A stretch of 64,000 bases of DNA from Blastomyces gilchristii SLH14081 (taxonomy: Eukaryota > Ascomycota > Eurotiomycetes > Onygenales > Ajellomycetaceae), in NCBI RefSeq assembly GCF_000003855.2, contig NW_003101682.1, positions 1,925,148-1,989,147 of the forward strand. Reading direction: 5' to 3'. Positions 56,286 through 64,000 of the stretch are shown piece after piece. The notes beneath the pieces were generated by a model. That model saw only the letters and a program-made list of their open reading frames with translations. It did not search any database and was not told the origin of the DNA. A program made the position numbers and the translations under genes. Numbering within the stretch: position 1 is the stretch's first letter; each line of letters begins with the position of its first letter.

Positions 56286-57747
56286 ATGTCTGCTGCTTCC
56301 GCTGCTTGTCTCTTCTGTAGGATCGTGAAGGGTATGTACAGTACCTATACTCCCGGGGAGCTGACATCATACAACCCCTCCTCCTATAAACATGTATACT
56401 AACCTATGTCAACAAGGCGAGATCCCTAGCTTCAAGCTCTATGAGAGCGAACGAGTCCTAGCCTTTCTTGACATAATGCCACTGAGCAGGGGCCACGCGG
56501 TGAGTTTATGCACACCCCGTTCTATCTCTCTACATTGGTGGCCAATTGGCGGTTCATATATCCAGGCCCCTCCCAAAGCTGCCATTGGCATTGGTCTCAA
56601 TGGCTGAGCGGAAAACGAACCAATTGTGCTCCTCATCCAAATCTTCAATGAAAGAAACCAAGCTCAACATCATGGAAACGGCGCTGGAAATCGATAAACT
56701 AACTACTCGCCAAATTCTACCTCGACGCAGCTCGTCATCCCCAAATTCCACGGTGTCAAACTGACTGATATTCCCGATCAAGACCTTGCTGAGCTTCTGG
56801 TATGTAGAGCACACATTCGTCCATAATATCTCTGTGATTTCCACTCTTGTCCTTCTACCGCCATTTCTCGCCCGATTCCCCAAGCAAAATGCCGCAGTTT
56901 GTGAAAGAAGAACCAAAACGAAAAAGGCATGGAAGAAGCATAGTGCATCTCTGAGAGTTTAGCAGTGTCACAGTTCATCATTTTTGCTACATATAGATCA
57001 CCAAGCTACGATTTTAAGCTCTGGCCTGGCGTTCTTTCTATTGTGTCGAAAACTCCTTGGCAAACTGCTGCATATTTTTCTCATCAAAACCTCGAGACAA
57101 GTATCTGGAGAATTAGCCAACTAACCAAAACAAATCAAACACACAGCCCGTTGCCAAAAAGTTAGCAATTGCCTCGGGCGCCGTGGATTTCAATATCCTC
57201 CAGAATAACGGAAGACCAGCCCACCAATTTGTTGATCATGTATGTTTTAACGCACATATCCCTACCCCTTCTCATTCTAACCTCTCTTTCCCTTTGCTGA
57301 CGTATTCCAACGCAGGTTCACATTCACATGGTACGTTTTCCATTTTCTTTTCAATTCCCCTCATCCGTCCATTTTTATCCATCCTATCAAAGATTCTTTT
57401 ATCCCCACCCCAACCCAAGGCCGGGAGAGTTGTTTAGGTTGAAAGTCTACAGAAAAGATGTAAAGCAACAGAAAAAAACTCCGAGTGTACCTCTGCAACA
57501 TAATCCAAATGCGCAAAAAAAAGAAAAAAAAAAAAAATTTATACGAAAGCCACTTGTGAGAAATCAAGGCATACATGCTAACATTTGAACGCCTCCCCCC
57601 TCCACCCCCCGGGAGGGGCCCGCCATCGAAAAAATTTAGATACCAAAACCAAACGAGAAAGAGGGGCTCACTGTTGGTTGGCCCAACGCAGAGGCAGACA
57701 AGGAGGAGCTCAAGGCGCTTTGCGAAGAGATGAAGGCGAAGATGTAA
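56286..57747 (+). CDS. HNT1: HIT-family nucleotide hydrolase, HINT/Hnt1-like (137 aa)
   Basis: Six exons: 56286-56331, 56417-56499, 56731-56799, 57147-57239, 57316-57330 and 57640-57747. Phases all agree. The protein starts MSAASAACLFCRIVKGEIPSF and runs through YESERVLAFLDIMPLSRGHA, LVIPKFHGVKLTDIP, PVAKKLAIASGAVDFNILQN and NGRPAHQFVDH to the histidine triad HVHIHMI. It ends NEKEGLTVGWPNAEADK and LKALCEEMKAKM. HINT proteins cleave AMP-lysine-type phosphoramidates; the middle triad His is the nucleophile. Five introns in a 137-residue gene is dense. The fifth exon is only 15 nt and holds most of the triad. Alternative splicing was not tested. Confidence 0.9.
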
Positions 57748-58919
57748 ACTAGGAGTTAATGATATTGAATCGCTCCGATGCAAGAAAGAGGGGAAGAGAG
57801 GGGGAGGCTGAGTGCGTTTGTTGGAAATAATGTGAACAAGAGGGCTATGCGACACTTATTTTTTTTATTTTTTTTATTTTTTTTCTCCTCTTTGTGGCCC
57901 CTCTCGTTGGTAACTATTTAGCACAGCTACATGTGTGGATATATGGAGGAAGGGAGGGAAGAGAAGAACAAAAAGGCAACGTTGAGGTGGGTTCGGGAAT
58001 TCCATGAAAGGCGGACCGACCAGAAGAAACTTGATGAACACCCGATTCCACGGGGTTGCATTGCAGTTGTTAATATGTCGTGACTAACATAGGTGCTGAA
58101 TGAGAATAATGACTTCCTATACTCACTTCACTATTATTATTATGTATTACCTTTCCATCAAATCATCCCATATGCCCTAGCTCACCTCCCGCGCAACCAA
58201 TCCATTCCCCGCGTTAACTCTTTTCCCTCCCCCCCCTTTCCCCCAACATAGGGGGGGCGGGGAGAAAGGGTACATGTACATGTACATGTACCTGTACATC
58301 ACGTTCTGCGCCGTCGCACAGACACCTGAGGTACCCTAGGCATTATTATTATTGGTAAATAATAATAAATAAATAGGTGGTTTCACAGTTGTCTGATATG
58401 TAGCACTCGGTTTATAAGTGGGCAAAAAATGGGTTAAAATGGGTGGGATTAGCCGTAACTGTATTATTTGAGATGGCCTGGTTGCTTGAAAACTGATGTG
58501 TATATGCATTTTCTTTTTCTTCTTTTATTTATCGGTTGCTGCATTCATTCATAAAAACGTACATAAGATTTGCGTATGCGAGCCCGTGAGAGCGCGCCAA
58601 TCCACTGTGTTATTTTAGCAGTTGCTTTTTGATATCCACATGGAGAAGATAAATAAAAACAGGCGGAAAACAGTAAGGATACAAAAGAGTTGGCCATAAA
58701 AAATAATGAGGCATGACTCCCATCGAACATCAGATAGACGTGGCAAAAGGGGTTTCTAAGAGAATAATAAAGAATAACTAAGATCTAGAAAGTGGATGAA
58801 AAATCCGGGGCAAAACGAAGGTAGAATGAACATGAAGACGTATCAGGAAAAGCCTTGGAGAACTGAACTTTAAAAAAAAGGACAAAGAGAAGGGGGGAAA
58901 AAAGCAAAAAGAAGCAATT
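57748..58919. other. 3' flank with low-complexity tracts, no gene
   Basis: T-rich tract (TTTTTTTATTTTTTTTA) near 57857-57890 and TACATGTACATGTACATGTACCTGTACA at 58271-58298. ATTATTATT and AATAATAATAAATAAAT occur near 58341-58375. No coding signal. Confidence 0.55.
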
Positions 58920-60985
58920 CTAGCTAGCAGCAGCCGCAGCCACAGCCGTGGTTTCCACCACCTGGCTCTGCGGTTTCGGATCGCCCGTAGCACCCTTTTC
59001 TGACAGTGCACCTTGATCCTTCACTGTGACCTCTTCAGGTTTCGGGATCGTAATTGCGGTGGATGTAGCGATAGCTTCCTCAGCATCTCTGATACGGTCG
59101 TAAATGGAGCGCGCTCGGATGTATGGATCAAGCTTCCAGTAGAATTCACTTAGCCGCGAGGCGATATCTTGTCTCTGCTTGTTAATCTCCTCGCCCTTAT
59201 CCGCAGCGGTAGAGGCGGTGTCTATCCATTCTCGCGTCGCCTTTTGATACTCATCAATCATCTTAAGTTTTTCTTCCTTGAGTGTCGCGGCTTTAATGGT
59301 GTCTTTCATTAGGTCATTTTCCCCTGCCTTGGGCTCTATGTACTCGTACGCGTAGTCGTCACTGCCCCCAAGCCCTACGGGAATAGCTTCCTTGGCGATG
59401 AAATTTTCTAGTTCTTGATAGTTCGACGTGAAGTGGACTTTCGAAGCTACTACGGGATCCAGCCAGCCCTTGATGATTGTCCAGAAGCCTGTGGAATGTG
59501 TTAGAGGCAGCGGTTCGAACAAAACAGGGGTGAGCGATATGAGCTTACCAGAGAATATCCATGGTGCTTTGTGAACAAGAATCGCACCAAGACTTTCAGG
59601 GTAGTTGGCTTCGAAACATTTAATGATGAATTTAACAGGTATATAGTCCTATAATACTGTGTAAGCTCGTATGTAATAGGCGGATCCAAGGTGAAGGGGA
59701 GATGCTTACCATATTCGCCAGCCCAAAGTCGGTCATATCGAAAACAATAACCTTAACAGTTTAGTTAGCATCCGATATCGATTGATGACAGGCCATGACA
59801 GTGACAACAATTACTCACAGCAGTGTCTATTCTAGAGTCCAACATTAAGCGAGAAGTCTCGATCTGAAAGATGATGTTTTTCTCGATAGCGGATTGGCAG
59901 TAAGCGCCGATACGGTGCAGCCGGACATTGATATAGCAAATCGGCCTGCCTAGCTTATCCTTGCCACGGCAATAGGCCTCACCAATTCGAAGCATATGGA
60001 GCAGATCCTCGCCCTCCTTCTTCTTGGTAGGGTCGTCACTCTTGCTATTCTCATGGAAAGCAGCCTCGCCCTTAAACACGATCTCATCGTCCACCTTCCA
60101 CTCCTGGGACCTCCATTTTAGAGTAGATACCAACATCACCAGGGCCTTGTGAACATCCCACTTCCTGGCCCGCAGGAATCGAAGCAAGAGCGAATCCGGG
60201 TTATCATGTTTAATCACATTCCAGAACGCCATCCGTAGCTCCTCAGGCGATTGGCTGGATAAAGCAGTCAAGAACTCCTTGTTTAGTCCATATTTATCGT
60301 CATCATCCGACAGCTTCATCTGACTAGCTACAGCGTGGCCATTGGCAGTCGAATTTTCTTCTTTCTCTTCCACAGTCTCATTATACTTGCTGAAGAAGCC
60401 AAATCGTTTCCTTGTGGTTGTCTTCTTCTTTGACGTCACGGAGGCGGCATCTGTCGTGTTCGCAGTTGTACTTTGAGTTTTCTGGAGCGATGATAAACTA
60501 TCCGCCAACTCAGTTCCCTCAGCCTGGCCAATTTTGAATATCTTGAACAGGAGCGCCCAAAGCTCCCGGAGTTTCGCCTCCTCCTGCTCTGTAAGGTGGC
60601 CAAGCCGCCCGCTGAGCGCTGGATCTGTTGCCATTTCGTATTTTTCTGCCCCTGCTGCTTCTTTGTCCTCAGAGTTGAAATGCCCTGGAACCGGTGAGAT
60701 CCTAGTCGTGATGCTGGCTTTGTCGGGCGCCCAATAAATATGTCGCAAGCCTAAACCGCCGAATACAACAACAGCGGAAACAGCGAATGTCCAGAACGAC
60801 GAAGCGTATTTCGTACAGGAAGATGGATATTGATCAGGGAATCCGGAGCAGTTATGTCTGGTTGGGGGGGGATCGCGTGGTGACGACCACCCTCGAAATC
60901 CGGAATGCGCACGTTGTTCAGTCAACCGTACAGAGACGAAGTTGAGAGATGAGGGTGAAACGCGGCGGTGGAAGGCCGCCCACAT
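58920..60985 (-). CDS. CSR1: Csr1-type Sec14 phosphatidylinositol transfer protein (508-625 aa)
   Basis: Four exons: 60985-59819, 59751-59710, 59648-59549 and 59488-58920, phases 0, 0 and 1. From ATG 60634 (MATDPALSGRLGHLTEQEE) the protein matches the usual start of fungal Csr1-like proteins (508 aa). The open frame reaches ATG 60985 and would add a basic leader and a hydrophobic segment (FWTFAVSAVVVFGGLGL). CRAL-TRIO-N is at DSLLLRFLRARKWDVHKALVM. The lipid-binding domain follows with MLRIGEAYCRGKDKLGRPIC, VIVFDMTDFGLANMDYIPVK, ANYPESLGAILVHKAPWIFS and FWTIIKGWLDPVVASKVHFT. The C-terminus is a charged helix and an Ala-rich end. It is expected to exchange phosphatidylinositol between membranes. 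Confidence 0.87.
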
Positions 60986-61603
60986 ATATATATTATTGTG
61001 GCAGTATTATTATTGTAAAGGGGGCAGCAGCAGATCGAAGACAGCGAAGCTTATATTTTGGTCTGCTGGGCGAAAAGTTCAGCGAGCGACAAGCACCTGC
61101 CACAGGCTCGTCCGTCCCCTTGCCTGGCACTTCAGTCCCTCGCCCTCGGTTGCGCCGGATACAGATCCCAGCTAGAGAGGGCTTCGGCGCAGATGGCAGC
61201 ACAACACGGAGAGTAGCGCGATGCGGGGCAGATGGCGATGAAAATCCGGGGAGGTTTCAAGGAGCGTGTTGAAAACTAGATCCTACCTAGCCAATGGAAC
61301 TATATTGGAAGTTCGTTTGTTCGTCGGCCTCAAGGCCATGTCGTGTCGGCTAGTGCTTATGTCATTGCACGTGAAGGCCAAGATTGCGGAGTTTTGATAT
61401 CGGCATCACAACAAAATACCAAAATAGTTCAACAATAATAATCAAACGAGCAGCAATACTAGTTAAACTACCATCCAAGCTGTCTTACCCCCCAGCCTAA
61501 TAATAATAATAATAATAACAATAACAATATTCCTCTGTAGTGCGCATACAGGGACCGACCTCCGATTTACCCTTTACCCACATCCCCCGCCATTTTCCTG
61601 GCC
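60986..61603. promoter_or_regulatory. Shared divergent promoter of csr1-like gene and dam1
   Basis: 618 bp between two divergent starts (970 bp if the shorter Csr1 start is used). It includes a TAATAAT microsatellite at 61498-61529. No recognised factor site was fixed. Confidence 0.45.
61498..61529 (+). repeat. TAA trinucleotide microsatellite
   Basis: Perfect TAA units followed by ACAATAACAATA, 75 bp before the dam1 start. Confidence 0.85.
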
Positions 61604-62450
61604 ATGGACTCCGGCGGGGTACACCGATCAACCTCCCGTCCTCGCCCTTCATCCCGACCTACAACCCCGCTTCGACCAGGCTCACGGACCTCGATTCGAG
61701 ATTCGCACGCGTTCGGAGGAAGCTGGAATCAAGATGGTGTCTCCCAACCGGCTGTGAACGCCCTGGAGCCTCAGTTTGCAGAGTTGGCAGATTCCATGGC
61801 AGATCTCGAGGCCAATTTCATGCATCTCCAGCTGATGCATGAGAGCTTGTCGCGGTTTAATGAGAGCTTCGCGAGCTTCCTGTATGGATTAAATATGAAT
61901 GCTTTTTGTGTTGATTTCCCTGAGGTATGCCTGTTTTTGATGTCTCTTTTTCGCACTCATTTTCGCTTTTTATGTTAGGTTCTTTATAGAGACACGCGTT
62001 GACATGTTTTTCGTTTTAGGCGCCCATTCCAGATTCCTTCAAGAGAGCGAAGCAAGCAGAAGGTAATCCAGAGCCGGACACTATCAGAACTGATCACGGC
62101 AGCCATTCGACGGCGCTGACATTTCTATGACTAGACTCAGTGACCGTGAACGAACCATTGACAGCAACAGAACATGACGGTGAAACAACCTTCATGTAAG
62201 AATACGAGGTCTGCTCTGTGGTCGACAACAATTGGCTTATTCAATTCTATTTAGGACCACTGACACCTCGTTTGTCGATAACCCTCCTATATCAACTAAA
62301 ACGAGTTCAAAATACTCAACACCCGCTCCCTCAGCCCGCGGTACTAGCCAATCTAGCCGTGGTTCAACCGGAGGCCGCTATTCGACTAGAGGTTCAACGC
62401 GCGGTCGAACCAGCGGGCTTGTAAGGCCACGAGCTCGCGGAATTCGGTAG
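61604..62450 (+). CDS. dam1: DASH complex subunit Dam1 (206 aa)
   Basis: Four exons: 61604-61924, 62020-62062, 62135-62195 and 62255-62450, summing to 621 nt. The N-terminal 45 residues are Ser/Pro/Arg-rich. The conserved Dam1 helix follows: VNALEPQFAELADSMADLEA, NFMHLQLMHESLSRFNESFA, SFLYGLNMNAFCVDFPEAPI, then PDSFKRAKQAE. The C-terminus has TTFMTTDTSFVDNPP and an Arg/Gly/Ser-rich tail ending RPRARGIR. DASH/Dam1 couples kinetochores to spindle microtubules; the complex is specific to fungi. The short exons 2 and 3 are fixed by phase and by the joined MTTDTSFV sequence. The C-terminal basic tail is expected to contact tubulin. Confidence 0.93.
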
Positions 62451-64000
62451 TGAACAAAGATTCCTGACACTTCATTGTCTGGGAACGCTCATATACCCAA
62501 AGACTTTCTACCTTCCAACCGAAATCTATTCTCTTCGTGCAAGCAAGGGAGCTGTTCAACGCTCCCACTAGGATGTGCAAAAGCCGTACGCCCGTTTTCC
62601 GCTAGTTGGCTATCCTTACAGCTCATGTAGCGCTTGCAGATTGAGCGAAAGGAAGGCTACACGGCCGGCGTCGATATGGCAGCAGAGAGATCGAAACTTG
62701 ACTACCAAACCCAATGATTCCCGGCTACATGTCCATGCGCTCACGATATGCTAATTCAAGCTAAGAGCTGCTTGATTAGATTACTCTCCCCGTTGGATAA
62801 GCTTTTTGGAAATTTACGGCGAATCCATTAATAGATAATCGTGGCTATTGATGGTTCACGCCATGCACAAGCCCCAAGGAAGTGCAATAGCCGCCACTGT
62901 TTCCAGTTTCCTATTTTCTGAATTTCCCATTCCATATACGCTAAGCAGCGGGTTTTGTGGGTTTAGCTAGACTTGAGAAGTAGCTGGCAGATCTAATTAC
63001 TGCAGGTACCAAAGTTTATTATAAGACTCATGTGTATTTAGAAAACTCATAATATGACACCAATTGTATGGATGTAAATGACCAACTCAGTAGAAATGTG
63101 ACACCCATGAATAAACTAAAACATAAGCTTCCAAAGTAATAGTTGGGTGAAACTATGTATCACTCTGATCAGTGGTTGGGCAACCGTCATTATCCCAAAA
63201 AACTAAATAGTTATCGAAGTAAAGTTGTTGGTTTCGTTTCGCTCGGCAAAAAAAAGCAAAACGCCGCCAATCATGCTAAAAATCTCCGAACTTCAACATA
63301 TCCTTCTTCTTGTGATATTCTATTCATCTGACTTTTTTCCTTATTGTTTACTTTCAGCGATTCTCCTTTTATTATTTAGTTATCTCCCTCTGCGTATGCT
63401 GAGATTGATACCTCGACCAACCAGAAGTTCTCAAGGGCTGTGCCCAAATTTCCGACTAATTCTTACACCTACCTTGTCGTGACCACTTACCTCCGACGGT
63501 TTCTAATTCACAAAATTCATATGACGAATCTCTTGCCCAAGAAGCCACAGCGAGGGGATTTGTGCAAGTCATCGATCATTGACATTCGTTTGAGCTTGCC
63601 TGAGCGTTGGCTTTGGCAGTATTTCGTTGGTTTGTCGAATCAAACGTTTGATACGGATCGCCGCTCATCAAGAGCTCTACCTACCCATCAGACGAGAACT
63701 CATTATTCGAACTCCTGTAACTATATCGGCAACTATCTAAACACGTAGCGTTTTTGATTCTCATAATCAATACCTCGGGGAGCTCGACAAAGCTTTTGCT
63801 CTCCTGAATCTTCCTATTGAACGAGTTGTGGGACCCGCTGAAATATTTGAGTCCCGCTTCCACACAGTCTATCTCAGATCCCCGTGTCGCCCTCCTTGGA
63901 CCTAAGGTTTTATTCTTAAGAGCTGTTAGGAGAGAAGGACCTGGCTACTGGTTATCTTCAACTTTTGACTCAACTTTCCAATCATCCCCAGCATCAGCGG
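62451..64000. other. Right edge, no gene recognised
   Basis: Several short frames. Near 63,765-63,900 a plus-strand stretch reads QYLGELDKAFALLNLPIERV then stops after PPWT, which looks coding but matches no family I know. It could be an exon of a gene running past the window or a remnant. Confidence 0.35.

Noticed and set aside
58271..58298. TACATGTACATG palindromic run as a regulatory operator
   Set aside because: Simple low-complexity repeat in a 3' flank; no known factor.
1..64000. CRISPR arrays, rRNA genes, telomere repeats
   Set aside because: None seen; the direct repeats here are LTRs, MITEs or microsatellites, and TTAGGG occurs only as isolated telobox-like units.

Overview
The window is nuclear DNA of a filamentous ascomycete. 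The evidence is short GT-AG introns with CTAAC or CTGAT-like branch sites, telobox and CpcA-type promoter motifs, a Dam1 protein of fungal form, and a DUF7924-like protein of the kind expanded in Onygenales. I infer Onygenales, probably Ajellomycetaceae (Blastomyces or a relative); the species is not proven.

There are two compartments. Positions 1 to about 24,000 are a very AT-rich isochore made of dead transposons. A LINE RNase H remnant lies at 1395-2460 on the minus strand. Then comes a four-level nest. Gypsy-1, a chromovirus, spans 3018-19570 with 258-bp LTRs and target duplication GAAAC. It was entered by a hAT-like MITE (ends at 6371 and 15666, duplication AGAACTCA). That MITE was entered by Gypsy-2 (6454-15239, 177-bp LTRs). 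Gypsy-2 was in turn entered by a second MITE (13870-14375). After the nest come three copies of another LTR, an inverted Gypsy-1 fragment and two more MITE copies. Everything carries C-to-T and G-to-A decay, with TGG turned to TGA and catalytic Asp turned to Asn.

From about 24.0 to 33 kb is a transition zone of normal base composition. It holds gene remnants (a C2H2 zinc-finger gene, an interrupted hypothetical gene, a DUF3435-like tail), a dispersed 95-bp repeat and one apparently intact DUF7924-like gene. From 33.4 kb on the sequence is gene-rich and conserved. In order: a poly-Asp coiled-coil protein (+), a LisH-WD40 Sif2/TBL1-type corepressor (-), a TMEM115-like Golgi membrane protein (+), mitoribosomal Mrp49 (-), cytosolic leucyl-tRNA synthetase (+), the mitochondrial permuted GTPase Gep3 (-), Sde2 (-), ribosomal protein eS10 (+), an M20 allantoate/N-carbamoyl amino-acid amidohydrolase (-), a HIT-family hydrolase (+), a Csr1-type Sec14 lipid-transfer protein (-) and DASH subunit Dam1 (+).

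Several neighbours are divergent and share short promoters: Mrp49/LeuRS with a TGAGTCA site, Sde2/eS10 with paired teloboxes, and Csr1/Dam1. Translation is a recurring theme (LeuRS, eS10, Mrp49, Gep3). Exon models were built by hand, with splice phases checked so that each total is a multiple of three.
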